DNA of 64,000 bases from Siminovitchia sp047228825 (GCF_047228825.1 NZ_JBFEGN010000001.1:1-64000); one strand, 5' to 3'. Shown: positions 44,063 through 52,525, numbered from the stretch's first letter. The notes: generated from the sequence alone by a model not told the origin. Numbers and translations are program-made.

Positions 44063-44644
44063 ATGAGAAGAAGCTTTGGTGCCATTATCGGGATCGTCGT
44101 GATTCTAGCCATTATTCTGATCCCTTTATTGGGCAGTTACAACGGATTTGTCAATGCTGAGGAAGAGGTGGAGAAGACACATGCGCAAATCGAAAACCAG
44201 CTCCAGAGAAGGGCTGATCTGATCCCCAATTTGGTAGAAACGGTAAAGGGATATGCGGGCCATGAAGAAAAGGTTCTCACTGAGATCGCGGAAGCAAGGT
44301 CAAGACTGGTCGGGGCAAAAACGCCGGAAGAACAGGCAAATGCAGATGCTGCACTTACTACTGCCTTAAGCAGGCTGCTTGTCATCTCCGAAAATTACCC
44401 GGAATTAAAAGCCGACAGGCAATTTACCCAATTGATGGACGAGCTTGCCGGCACAGAAAACCGGATTGCGGTGGCAAGAAAAGATTACAATGATCAGGTA
44501 ACAGTTTACAATAAAAAGGTAAGGCAGTTCCCGGGCCGGATTACAGCTTCCATATTCGGCTTTGAGAAAAAGGAATATTTTAAGGCCAATGAAGGGGCGC
44601 AAAATGTGCCGGACGTCCATTTTGAAAGGAATGGGGAGGAATGA
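44063..44644 (+). CDS. lemA: LemA family protein
   Basis: ATG at 44063 has AAGGAG eight bases upstream. The 193-aa protein has one N-terminal membrane helix (about 6-24) and a helical-bundle exterior: EEEVEKTHAQIENQLQRRAD and LIPNLVETVKGYAGHE, the family signature. It pairs with the TPM-domain gene that overlaps its stop. Confidence 0.92.
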   Translation: MRRSFGAIIGIVVILAIILIPLLGSYNGFVNAEEEVEKTHAQIENQLQRRADLIPNLVETVKGYAGHEEKVLTEIAEARSRLVGAKTPEEQANADAALTTALSRLLVISENYPELKADRQFTQLMDELAGTENRIAVARKDYNDQVTVYNKKVRQFPGRITASIFGFEKKEYFKANEGAQNVPDVHFERNGEE

Positions 44645-45405
44645 AAAGGATCCTTTTTTACCTCCTCTTCCTTTTGCCCATTCTTTTTTCTATACAAGGG
44701 CAGCACACTTTTGCCGCCGATATACCAAATCCTGTCGGGGACATTTATGTACAGGATTTCGCCAATGTGCTTTCGGACAATGAAAAGCAGGAACTTGTGG
44801 AACTGGGAAAATATTTGGATGATCATACAGAAGCGCAAATTGCGGTTTTAACCGTCCAGTCGCTGGAAAATAAGCCGGTTGATGAGTACGCCCTGGAGGC
44901 TTTCCGGCAATACGGAATTGGCGGGGCAAAACATGACAATGGTGTGCTGATTCTTCTTGCCCTTCAAGAACAGAAAATCCGGATCGAAGTCGGCTACGGG
45001 CTTGAAGGTGCGCTTCCCGACGGGAAAATCGGACGAATTTTGGACAGTTACGCCCTCCCCTACTTGGAGAAAAATGAACTTAATCTGGCCATTATCAATA
45101 CGTATAAACAATTATTCAATGAAGTGGGAAAAGAATACAATTTGGATAAAGAGGCCAACGCAAAAGGTTTTGAATATACGGAAACAGCTGATGGGCCTTC
45201 ATTCATAACGGTTTTAATAATTACTTTGATATTTATGGGGCTTGTTTTTTTGGACTTGCGTTTTCTTGGCGGAGCCCTTACTTTGTCATTGCTCAGAATG
45301 CTCGCAGCCATCCTTCGAAACGGCGGAGGCCGCGGCGGAGGCGGTGCTCCGCGATCGGGCGGAGGCGGTTCAAGCGGCGGAGGCGGAGCGAGTCGCGGAT
45401 GGTAA
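44641..45405 (+). CDS. TPM-domain (YgcG-like) membrane protein
   Basis: 254 aa: signal peptide (1-24), a TPM domain (about 28-150, IPNPVGDIYVQDFANVLSD and EVGYGLEGALPDGKIGRILD), a membrane helix near 185-205 and a low-complexity Gly/Ser tail ending GASRGW. Overlaps lemA by ATGA. LemA and TPM proteins are commonly paired; role in the envelope is unclear. A terminator follows. Confidence 0.88.
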   Translation: MKRILFYLLFLLPILFSIQGQHTFAADIPNPVGDIYVQDFANVLSDNEKQELVELGKYLDDHTEAQIAVLTVQSLENKPVDEYALEAFRQYGIGGAKHDNGVLILLALQEQKIRIEVGYGLEGALPDGKIGRILDSYALPYLEKNELNLAIINTYKQLFNEVGKEYNLDKEANAKGFEYTETADGPSFITVLIITLIFMGLVFLDLRFLGGALTLSLLRMLAAILRNGGGRGGGGAPRSGGGGSSGGGGASRGW

Positions 45406-45463
45406 TGAGAAAAGCGGAATGCCCCGTTTAGCGGCGTACGGACTGCACGGACACCGACAAAAT

Positions 45464-45502
45464 GAAAAAATGACCGGGTTAAAAAACCCTGGTCATTTTT
45501 TC
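45464..45502. terminator. Bidirectional terminator between the TPM gene and yidC
   Basis: AAAAAATGACC plus GGGTT pairs with AACCC-T-GGTCATTTTTT, a 16-bp stem with one bulge, between convergent genes. Confidence 0.88.
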
Positions 45503-45513
45503 GTAATCAATAT

Positions 45514-46281
45514 TTATTCCCTGGCTTTTTCCGGATGCTGCTGATAGTATTTCCGTCCAATCCAGGTCTGGATGATCAGGAATATACCGCCAACTGCCCA
45601 ATATAACGGTAATGCTGCCGGAGCCTTCAATGAGATGAATATGATCATCACCGGAGACATGTAGGAAAACAGCCTCATTTGGTTTTTCTGGGCTTCCGGC
45701 ACTGTCGATAGCGAAATCTGCGCTTGAGCAAGATAGACCAAGCCGGCAAGGAACGTCATAATCATATCCGATTGCCCCAAATTAAACCACAAGAAAGTAT
45801 GGGAAGAAATTTCTGTGGAACTGCGGATTGCATAATACAAGCCCATCAATATCGGCATTTGGATCAGTATCGGCAAACATCCCATATTTAATGGGTTTAC
45901 TCCATGTTTCTTATAGAGCTCCACCATTTCCATTTGAATTTTTTGCTGTTCTTCCGGTGTTTTTGCCTTTTTGGAGCGCTTTTGAACCTCTTCCATTTCG
46001 GGCTTCATCTTATCCATTTTCACTTTCATCAACTGCTGGTTCTTGTAGGTTCTCAGCATAAATGGCATTAAAGCCAAACGAATCAACAATGTCATAATGA
46101 TCAGCGCCAACCCGAAGTTTCCGTTAAGAACCGTACCAATCTCGTGAATCAGCCAGACAAACGGCCGAACGAAAAAATCATAAAAAACGCCTGTCTCATT
46201 TGCAACACCCGAACAACCGCCCAGCATAACGGATGTCACGATCACTATAGTTAAAAGAAATATTTTTTTCTGCACTTGCAT
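45514..46281 (-). CDS. yidC2: Membrane protein insertase YidC/OxaA
   Basis: 255 aa with a lipoprotein signal (VMLGGCSG) and five helices. The conserved Arg in helix 1 (IIMTLLIRLALMPFML) provides the hydrophilic groove. KHGVNPLNMGCLPILIQMPI and the C-terminal ALPLYWAVGGIFLIIQT are family blocks. ATG at 46281 or GTG at 46275 is the start; the latter has better spacing from AGAAGGG. That binding site is buried in the hairpin at 46286-46317 after a MifM-like leader, as for B. subtilis yidC2 (yqjG). Confidence 0.93.
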   Translation of the reverse strand: MQVQKKIFLLTIVIVTSVMLGGCSGVANETGVFYDFFVRPFVWLIHEIGTVLNGNFGLALIIMTLLIRLALMPFMLRTYKNQQLMKVKMDKMKPEMEEVQKRSKKAKTPEEQQKIQMEMVELYKKHGVNPLNMGCLPILIQMPILMGLYYAIRSSTEISSHTFLWFNLGQSDMIMTFLAGLVYLAQAQISLSTVPEAQKNQMRLFSYMSPVMIIFISLKAPAALPLYWAVGGIFLIIQTWIGRKYYQQHPEKARE

Positions 46282-46285
46282 CCAC

Positions 46286-46317
46286 CCTTCTATTTAAATT
46301 TTTATTTAAATAGAAGG
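46286..46317 (-). promoter_or_regulatory. Hairpin masking the yidC ribosome-binding site (MifM-type)
   Basis: A perfect 14-bp stem (46317-46304 with 46299-46286) and a four-base loop. The 5' arm is formed by the last codons and stop of the leader ORF; the 3' arm contains AGAAGG of the yidC Shine-Dalgarno site. A ribosome paused at the end of the leader would open the stem. Confidence 0.8.
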
Positions 46318-46574
46318 AGCCCATGTCCATCTGCATCATCAGGACTTACTTTCCTCCTGACCGTTTTAATGAGCAGGAGGCACCTGCGCGGTGCAGGTTC
46401 ATCACAAGCTGCGGTTTCGAGAACAATATGATCTTTTTTGATGTTTTGATAGTGATTTTGTGTATTTACAGGACTGGAAAGGGAAATAATCCCCAAGCTG
46501 ATCATCCACATAATAAGAATTGTCAGCGGTACGAGCCATTCTGCAAAGGAGTCCTGTAAAAAAAGATCTAACAT
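46302..46574 (-). CDS. mifM: MifM-like leader peptide upstream of yidC (90 aa)
   Basis: ATG at 46574 follows GGGTG at six bases. The product has an N-terminal membrane helix (about residues 14-32, VPLTILIMWMISLGIISL), a polar middle and a C-terminus RRKVSPDDADGHGLLLFK. B. subtilis MifM (95 aa) likewise has one helix and ends with a basic stretch, SPVND, an acidic cluster and GSLLL. MifM arrests translation when YidC is scarce, unmasking the yidC2 ribosome-binding site. The hairpin placement here is the same. Sequence identity outside the C-terminus is low, so homology is inferred from size, position, topology and the C-terminal pattern. Confidence 0.78.
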   Translation of the reverse strand: MLDLFLQDSFAEWLVPLTILIMWMISLGIISLSSPVNTQNHYQNIKKDHIVLETAACDEPAPRRCLLLIKTVRRKVSPDDADGHGLLLFK

Positions 46575-46696
46575 GTGCAACACCCGATTTCTATTCGCTA
46601 ATTCCAGTATAACGATAAACAGCGGAAAATGAAAAAGGTTTTTCCCTTAAGTTGCAATATTAATTGCAGCGATTCCTGCAAAAATGAAAACGCAGG

Positions 46697-48616
46697 CTAT
46701 TCATTGATTGATTGATGAAGCAATTTTTTCAGCAGCGGAAACAGGATGTCGGGGAGTTGATCCGCTTTTTCTGCCATGATGCTTTTGTTTCCATAAATGT
46801 TTTTAAAAACTTCCTCTTGCCCGGGATCCATTCCGTTTGTGGAAAGAAGGATGTTCAATACCTTAATTCCTTTTTTTCTTGCTTCTGTTACGGCTTCATG
46901 GGTGTCAATGATCCCGTTTTGATGATAGCCATATGCAGACGGTTCCCCATCAGAAAAAATGAGAAGGAACTTTTGTTTTTCCGGCCTTTGGAGAAGGCTT
47001 TCACTCGTTATACGAATGGAAAAACCATCACGATTGTCTTCTCTTTCTTCAAGCCTCATGATTTCAGGTCCTGCCTTCTGGTTTAAGGAATGGGAAAATG
47101 AAATGACCTTGTCAAAGTAATTCGGCTGTTCATTCTTTGTGGCTTCGTTTGCATCTTCCCAAAATCCCGTCACTTCATGCGGCACATGAACGGATTTTAA
47201 CGCTTCGTGAAATAAGATGATTCCCCGTTTCGTTTCGGTCATTTTATCTGCCATCGATGCCGAGCAATCGACCAAGAGGCTGAAAACGGCATCAATCTCC
47301 TTGGCAGGTTCCGCTTTTTTATAAAATAACTTTGGATACGCTTCCGTAAAAAACGGAATGAGATTTTTGCCGAGCCGTCCCATTTCCCTGTTTGTGCGCG
47401 GTCCGGACTTTTTCCTTTCCAACGTTTGTTCGATGATGTTTTTTAGCTTTCTTTTATAGAATAAAACCCCTTCCCGGAGTTGAGAGTATTGTAAAGCAGC
47501 GTTTGCATCGGGTTTTTTGGCAGGTATAAAAAGGGCCTTCGCATGTTTATTCGCCTCGCCATAGCGGTATGTTTCCTGCACTTGTTCGATTCCTTCAACC
47601 CCTTCAAGGCCTGTATCGGCCTCCGTGTTGAAAGCGGACTTTCCGCTTTTTCCCCGAATGATAGTTATTTCGGTTTGGTTCGGATCTCCTTTTCTAGCAT
47701 GGCCCTTTTGCCCATTTGATGGCGTTCCCCGTTCCAAGTCAAAATGAAAATGGTTTTTTCCTTCTTTTTCTGTCTCGCGATGCCACGTTTTCATTTCCTC
47801 CCGGAAGGTATTGATGTCTCCGTTCTTGTTTTTATTTGCCGGATCACTGTTTTCAAGGGAAATTTTTTTCGCTTGATCTGTTCGAGCTGCCGTCAGGCGA
47901 TTCCCGGATAATACCGGCAAGTGAAAGTATTCATTGATCATATCCCCGGGAAAAAGCGGCTCCGCCATTTCAACAATTTCTGAACAAAGGGCGGCACAAT
48001 CTTTCGTGGACTTGGCTTCAAACGCTTTTTCAAGTTTCTCCAGAAACAGCGGCATTTTCATGTCCATTTCAGCTCGGAAAGAAGGAACGCCAACAATGGG
48101 TTTATTCGTATTCCAAAATAAATAAACGAAATTAAAAAAAGCGTCCGGCAATAAGTTTTTTTCAAGATTTACGGCCAGTTGCGACTCAAAGTAATCCATA
48201 TAAACGGCTCGTCTCGTGCGGAATTCCCGATTCATTCCTTCACGCTTGCGTTTACACTCTTCCTCAATCCTTATATCTTCCGCCAACATGAGCAACTGTC
48301 GGGCGAAGCTTGGAATTTTCGTACCGGACGCAAAGTTGGTAAAATGTTCAATCTCCGGAAAATCAGTAAAATGGATATTTCCAAATGCTCTTAAAAATAT
48401 TTCGCTTTTCATTCCTTCCATTTTAATGGTTTCCGCGCGGTCATCCCAAAAATGGCTGACATATATTTTTTTCTCTTTAAAGCTTAAATAAGATAATTTT
48501 CGAAAATCAACCTTGTAATGATTCGTTTTAGCGAGCGTTTTCGCCAGGTCCTCCAATTCCAGCAAGAGAAAGGAATCAATCTTTTTATCATTGAAATCGA
48601 TAAAGCGGTATAACAA
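46697..48616 (-). CDS. yojO: VWA-domain protein (YojO; CobT/NorD-like)
   Basis: About 639 aa. TTG at 48616 has AAAGGAAG eight bases upstream; a GTG at 48625 is possible. The N-terminal 400 residues are helical with a charged, low-complexity linker. The C-terminal VWA domain has a MIDAS DCSAS near 450 and LLIFSDGEPSAYGYHQNG near 555. Such proteins act with a MoxR-type AAA ATPase to load metals or activate enzymes (NorD, CbbO, CobT). The partner yojN lies 14 bases upstream. Confidence 0.85.
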   Translation of the reverse strand: MLYRFIDFNDKKIDSFLLLELEDLAKTLAKTNHYKVDFRKLSYLSFKEKKIYVSHFWDDRAETIKMEGMKSEIFLRAFGNIHFTDFPEIEHFTNFASGTKIPSFARQLLMLAEDIRIEEECKRKREGMNREFRTRRAVYMDYFESQLAVNLEKNLLPDAFFNFVYLFWNTNKPIVGVPSFRAEMDMKMPLFLEKLEKAFEAKSTKDCAALCSEIVEMAEPLFPGDMINEYFHLPVLSGNRLTAARTDQAKKISLENSDPANKNKNGDINTFREEMKTWHRETEKEGKNHFHFDLERGTPSNGQKGHARKGDPNQTEITIIRGKSGKSAFNTEADTGLEGVEGIEQVQETYRYGEANKHAKALFIPAKKPDANAALQYSQLREGVLFYKRKLKNIIEQTLERKKSGPRTNREMGRLGKNLIPFFTEAYPKLFYKKAEPAKEIDAVFSLLVDCSASMADKMTETKRGIILFHEALKSVHVPHEVTGFWEDANEATKNEQPNYFDKVISFSHSLNQKAGPEIMRLEEREDNRDGFSIRITSESLLQRPEKQKFLLIFSDGEPSAYGYHQNGIIDTHEAVTEARKKGIKVLNILLSTNGMDPGQEEVFKNIYGNKSIMAEKADQLPDILFPLLKKLLHQSINE

Positions 48617-48630
48617 TAAAACCACTTCCT

Positions 48631-49500
48631 TTAAAATAAAGTGGCGGCTATGTTTATCACCGCCGCTCTTTCCCTGTCCTCTTCCAATTTATCGGCGATT
48701 CCTCTTTGAACAGCGCGAAGCGGCGGCATAAAAACCGCCAGGTCACAAGTGTCTATTAACGCCCTGATGGATGCCGCTTCTTCGGGGATTTGGCCGTTTC
48801 TCACCTGGAAGATAAGATCTTCGGATAAGCGAATGAATTGTTGAATGAGCCTATCATCCTTTAACAGACTTTCCTGTTTAATGACTTTTTTTAATACTTC
48901 TCCCTGGACATATGGGATATCGATGACGATAAACCGGTTTTTCAATGCTTCATTTAAAGGAACGGTTCCAATATATCCTTCATTAATTGCGGCAATCACA
49001 CCAAAGGTTTCCTTTGCTTGAACAACCTCTGCAGTAAATGGATTCGTAAATTTTCTTCTGTAATCCAGAATGCTGTTCAAGATGGGCAGTGTCTCCGGCT
49101 TGGCCATGTTAATTTCATCGATATACAATAGATGACCCATCTCCATCGCTTTCACGACGGGACCGGGAACAAACTCAATCCGGTTTTTTCCTTCTTTTTC
49201 GCTAATTGTTTTAAATCCGAGCAGAGCTTCAGAATCTGAGTCGACAGAGCAATTTACACTGTGCAGCGGCTGCCTGAAAATATGGGACAAAGCTTCAGCC
49301 AGTTTTGTTTTTCCCGAACCTGTGGGCCCCTTTAACAAGATATTTTTTCCCAATGACAAAGCGATGACCGCATCTGCCAGAAGGGAGGGATCCTCCGCCA
49401 AAAAGCCGGTTTCTCCAATTTGCTTCTGATTGTAGTGTGAAAATAACTTGTTTCTTTCTTCGATAATTTGTTGAATATTTTGGGGAATTTCATTTAACAA
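48631..49500 (-). CDS. yojN: MoxR-family AAA ATPase (YojN)
   Basis: 289 aa. Walker A LLKGPTGSGKTKLAEAL near 53-70, Walker B LLYIDEINMAKPE near 124 and sensor IAAINEG near 170; the arginine-finger region is LNEALKNRFIVIDIPY. It is CbbQ/NorQ-like, and with YojO forms a chaperone-type pair. The enzyme activated is unknown in Bacillus and no obvious client gene adjoins. Confidence 0.88.
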   Translation of the reverse strand: MLNEIPQNIQQIIEERNKLFSHYNQKQIGETGFLAEDPSLLADAVIALSLGKNILLKGPTGSGKTKLAEALSHIFRQPLHSVNCSVDSDSEALLGFKTISEKEGKNRIEFVPGPVVKAMEMGHLLYIDEINMAKPETLPILNSILDYRRKFTNPFTAEVVQAKETFGVIAAINEGYIGTVPLNEALKNRFIVIDIPYVQGEVLKKVIKQESLLKDDRLIQQFIRLSEDLIFQVRNGQIPEEAASIRALIDTCDLAVFMPPLRAVQRGIADKLEEDRERAAVINIAATLF

Positions 49501-49581
49501 TATGCGAACAATCCTTTCTTGGCTTGCAAACTGCTTAAACCTTCACGCTCCTATTGTATCAAAATTCCTGCATCAAAGAAA

Positions 49582-49605
49582 AAAGCTTGCTTTTCAGCAG
49601 GCTTT
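49582..49605 (-). terminator. Terminator of rok
   Basis: AAAGCTTGC/GCAGGCTTT (one wobble) with six T residues on the minus strand; overlaps the stop codon. Confidence 0.78.
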
Positions 49606-50152
49606 AATGCTCGTCATTGATTGAATTGTCGTATTCCCCGGTTCCAAGTAAAATCGGACCATAGTTTTCATCAGATTCATCTTTTTGGTAAGTATACAAA
49701 CCCCGTCCGACTTTCAAAATCTTTTCATCCGCTTTCATAATGGTGTTCATAAAGGTCGTCATATTGGCGATTTGAAAACCGGTGCGCTCTTCTATTAATT
49801 TTTCCAAATCAACGCCCCTGATTGGAGTGGTTTGCTCTTTTAATATGTTAACTGCGGCGTCACGCATTTTCGTCGTTTTGCTTCTTCTGGAAGGCCGTGC
49901 CCTTCTCGCCTTGGCTCCATTCACTTCTTTTCTGTCAGAATCATCCTTGGGTGCTTCCAAATAGGGCTGTGCTTTTTCCAAAAATTTTAAATCTTGCCCG
50001 GCCTCTTCCCTCCCGGTTGACTCTTGGGCATCCAGTTCTCTTAGTCGATTAAAGATATACGCTCTTTCCTTTTGAATTCGTATGATCAGCCTTTCTTCCA
50101 CATCTTTCATTTGTTCCAATCTTAGTTTTAACGCGGATCTTTCATCCAACAT
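49604..50152 (-). CDS. rok: Rok-like nucleoid-associated repressor
   Basis: 182 aa. The N-terminus MLDERSALKLRLEQM with following heptads is a coiled-coil oligomerisation region, as in B. subtilis Rok. A basic linker (KARRARPSRRSKTTKMRDAA) leads to a C-terminal winged-helix domain of about 70 residues ending with IANMTTFMNTIMKADEKILK and VGRGLYTYQ. B. subtilis Rok has IPNMTTFMQSLIKMYPEVKK and YRGQYILE at the same place. Rok binds AT-rich DNA, silences comK and acquired genes and interacts with DnaA. Start supported by GGAGGAATGCTTC. Confidence 0.85.
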   Translation of the reverse strand: MLDERSALKLRLEQMKDVEERLIIRIQKERAYIFNRLRELDAQESTGREEAGQDLKFLEKAQPYLEAPKDDSDRKEVNGAKARRARPSRRSKTTKMRDAAVNILKEQTTPIRGVDLEKLIEERTGFQIANMTTFMNTIMKADEKILKVGRGLYTYQKDESDENYGPILLGTGEYDNSINDEH

Positions 50153-50343
50153 GAAGCATTCCTCCCATCACGACTTATTAAAAACATTATAGGTTGTTTA
50201 AGCTAAAACAGTAAAGGATTATATGTTGTTTACTAAATATTCTTTTTACTAGCAATCCTGTTTGTCGTTTCTTGGCAAGATTTGCCCAAAACACTCGTAA
50301 TCTTTTATTTGTAAATTTCATATATTCGTAGTAAACTATTATG

Positions 50344-50357
50344 TGGAAGCGTTTTCT
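50344..50357 (+). promoter_or_regulatory. Probable cre (CcpA) site upstream of the aldehyde dehydrogenase
   Basis: TGGAAGCGTTTTCT fits the cre pattern TGNAANCGNTNNCN; it lies 42 bases before the start codon, so binding would block transcription. Confidence 0.6.
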
Positions 50358-50398
50358 GCTTTTGATATCCTTGGAAAAATTTTTTAAGGAGGAGTTCA

Positions 50399-51883
50399 AT
50401 GAGTCAAGTAACATTGGAAGTCAACGAAAGAGTGGAAAAGTTTTTACAAGGTACGAAAAAGCTTTATATTAACGGAGAGTTCGTGGAGAGTGCTAGTGGT
50501 AAAACATTTGAAACTCCCAATCCCGCTACGGGCGAAACGCTCGCAACCCTGTATGAAGGAGAAGCAGAAGATATCAATCGGGCTGTAAAAGCAGCACGCA
50601 AAGCCTTCGATGAAGGCAAATGGTCCAAAATGAGCGCTGCACAAAGAAGCCGATTAATGTATAAGCTTGCCGACCTAATGGAAGAACACAAGGAAGCGTT
50701 GGCCCAACTTGAAACATTGGACAATGGAAAACCGATTCGTGAAACGACTAATGCCGACCTGCCGCTTGCGATTGAGCATATGCGTTATTATGCGGGATGG
50801 TCCACAAAGATTACCGGACAAACCATTCCCGTTGCGGGCCCGTTCTTTAACTACACCCGCCATGAGGCCGTTGGTGTAGTTGGACAAATCATCCCTTGGA
50901 ACTTCCCGCTTTTGATGGCAATGTGGAAATTGGGGGCAGCACTTGCAACTGGATGTACTGTAGTGCTGAAGCCTGCGGAGCAAACGCCGCTTTCCGCCCT
51001 ATACCTGGCAGAATTAATTGAAGAAGCCGGATTCCCGCCAGGTGTGGTCAATATTGTTCCGGGCTTCGGAGAAACTGCCGGACAAGCTCTGGTTGATCAT
51101 CCGGAAGTAGACAAGATTGCCTTTACAGGGTCCACTGAAGTCGGAAAGCTTATCATGGAGCGCTGTGCAAAAACCATCAAAAGAGTTACGCTTGAACTTG
51201 GCGGAAAATCACCAAATATTATTTTGCCTGATGCCGATTTGACGAAAGCCATTCCAGGTGCATTGAATGGCGTCATGTTTAACCAGGGGCAAGTTTGCTC
51301 TGCCGGATCACGCGTATTTATTCAAAAGAAACATTTCGATAACGTTGTTTCCGATATGGCTTCCCATGCCAAAAATATTAAGCAGGGATTCGGCCTTGAT
51401 CAAAATACTGAAATGGGACCGCTTGTATCTGCCGAACAGCAGAACCGGGTACTAAATTATATTGAAAAAGGGATTAACGAAGGAGCCGAGCTGCTCGCCG
51501 GAGGCCAAAAGCCGCATGAAGAAGGATTCTTCGTAGAGCCCACTATTTTTGCCGACGTAAAAGACGACATGACCATCGCAAAAGAAGAAATCTTTGGACC
51601 GGTCATTGCCGCCATGCCATTCGAAGATCTCGATGAACTGATTGACCGTGCCAACAAAACCGAATATGGATTGGCGGCCGGCTTATGGACACAAGATGTG
51701 GCAAAAGCCCATTACGTAGCGAACCGCCTGCGTGCGGGCACAGTATGGGTGAACTGCTACAATGCGTTTGATGCGGCGTCTCCATTCGGAGGATTTAAAC
51801 AATCCGGCCTCGGACGCGAAATGGGATCTTATGCGCTGAACAACTATACAGAAGTCAAGAGCGTTTGGATCTCATTAAAATAA
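50399..51883 (+). CDS. dhaS: NAD(P)-dependent aldehyde dehydrogenase (DhaS/AldA type)
   Basis: 494 aa. Catalytic Glu in TLELGGKSPN near 265 and Cys in NQGQVCSAGSR near 300; cofactor-binding IPWNFPLLMA near 165 and TGSTEVGK near 241. ATG follows AAGGAGG. It oxidises aldehydes to acids; the exact substrate (acetaldehyde, indole acetaldehyde, 3-hydroxypropionaldehyde) cannot be told from sequence. Possible catabolite repression through the cre site. Confidence 0.92.
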   Translation: MSQVTLEVNERVEKFLQGTKKLYINGEFVESASGKTFETPNPATGETLATLYEGEAEDINRAVKAARKAFDEGKWSKMSAAQRSRLMYKLADLMEEHKEALAQLETLDNGKPIRETTNADLPLAIEHMRYYAGWSTKITGQTIPVAGPFFNYTRHEAVGVVGQIIPWNFPLLMAMWKLGAALATGCTVVLKPAEQTPLSALYLAELIEEAGFPPGVVNIVPGFGETAGQALVDHPEVDKIAFTGSTEVGKLIMERCAKTIKRVTLELGGKSPNIILPDADLTKAIPGALNGVMFNQGQVCSAGSRVFIQKKHFDNVVSDMASHAKNIKQGFGLDQNTEMGPLVSAEQQNRVLNYIEKGINEGAELLAGGQKPHEEGFFVEPTIFADVKDDMTIAKEEIFGPVIAAMPFEDLDELIDRANKTEYGLAAGLWTQDVAKAHYVANRLRAGTVWVNCYNAFDAASPFGGFKQSGLGREMGSYALNNYTEVKSVWISLK

Positions 51884-51895
51884 AGTAAAATAAGC

Positions 51896-51980
51896 TCGCA
51901 GGATGGGGCATGCAGGCGTTGCCGCACGATGCGGCGTTCTTAGCCTGCGATCTCCTCCCGAACCAATCGGGCTTTTCTTT
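51896..51980 (+). terminator. Branched structure and terminator after the aldehyde dehydrogenase
   Basis: TCGCAGG (51896-51902) pairs with CCTGCGA (51944-51950) enclosing a GCCGCA-CGA-TGCGGC hairpin (51921-51935). A CCCGA/TCGGG hairpin (51957-51971) with CTTTTCTTT follows. The last hairpin is the terminator; the first may be a processed 3' structure. The rest of 51884-52207 holds a second terminator and the sda promoter region. Confidence 0.6.
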
Positions 51981-52047
51981 CCGGTTTACTATAAGTTTGA
52001 GGCGGGAGTCTTACGGACAGTCAAAGCGGGATAAAGATGAATTTGAT

Positions 52048-52084
52048 AAATGGAGCTTTCGTGTCCGGAGGCTCTATTTTTGTA
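52048..52084 (+). terminator. Second terminator upstream of sda
   Basis: AAATGGAGC/GCTCTATTT with an inner CTTTC/GGAGG helix and TTTTTG tail. Confidence 0.65.
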
Positions 52085-52207
52085 TCAAAAACTGCAAATA
52101 TTGTCGATAAAAACCGATCAAAACCCTTTCTTTTTCTTTAAAAAGCAGGTAAAATGATAAGTGAAAAGTAAGAATTATTCAACTTTCACGAGGAGGTTTT
52201 TGCCTGC

Positions 52208-52330
52208 ATGAAAATATTGAGCAACGAACAGCTTGTTGCAGCCTACCGAGACGCGAAGAAGAATAATCACGGTGCAGATTGGATTCGATTATTGAAAATG
52301 GAAATAAGGAAACGCGGCCTGAATCCGTAA
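52208..52330 (+). CDS. sda: Sda-like sporulation checkpoint peptide (40 aa)
   Basis: ATG at 52208, GAGGAGG eleven bases upstream. The product begins MKILSNEQLVAAYRDAKKNN and ends WIRLLKMEIRKRGLNP. B. subtilis Sda (46 aa) has KLSDELLIESYFKATEMN and FIELIENEIKRRSL at the same positions, a helical hairpin that binds and inhibits the sporulation kinase KinA when replication is disturbed. In B. subtilis DnaA controls sda; a TTATTCAAC resembling a weak DnaA box lies about 30 bases upstream. Confidence 0.8.
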   Translation: MKILSNEQLVAAYRDAKKNNHGADWIRLLKMEIRKRGLNP

Positions 52331-52367
52331 ATACAAAAGAAATCTATATTCAATTTCATAAACAATA

Positions 52368-52394
52368 AAGCGTGCGATTTGCACGCTTCTTTTA
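52368..52394 (+). terminator. Terminator of sda
   Basis: AAGCGTGC-GATTT-GCACGCTT followed by CTTTTATTTG. Confidence 0.85.
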
Positions 52395-52500
52395 TTTGAA
52401 CAAAAGCGCAATCCTCTTGCTCATCGACGGACAGCTCGTCCTGTGGCGCCGGCTGCACTAGGACGTCCTGTCCGTAGAAGCTGGACTGGACAGGCTAATA
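52395..52500. repeat. GC-rich intergenic segment resembling Bacillus dispersed repeats
   Basis: Contains CCTGTCC/GGACAGG and GGACGTCC palindromes and several GGACAG copies, with composition unlike the AT-rich flanks. It reminds me of short dispersed repeats common near gene ends in Bacillus and Geobacillus; I cannot confirm copy number from one window. Confidence 0.35.
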
Positions 52501-52525
52501 AAAATTTATACTTTAACAGCAAAAA

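Noticed and set aside
44137..44385. Minus-strand ORF under lemA
   Set aside because: Shadow of the lemA helical region with Ser/Ala-rich composition.
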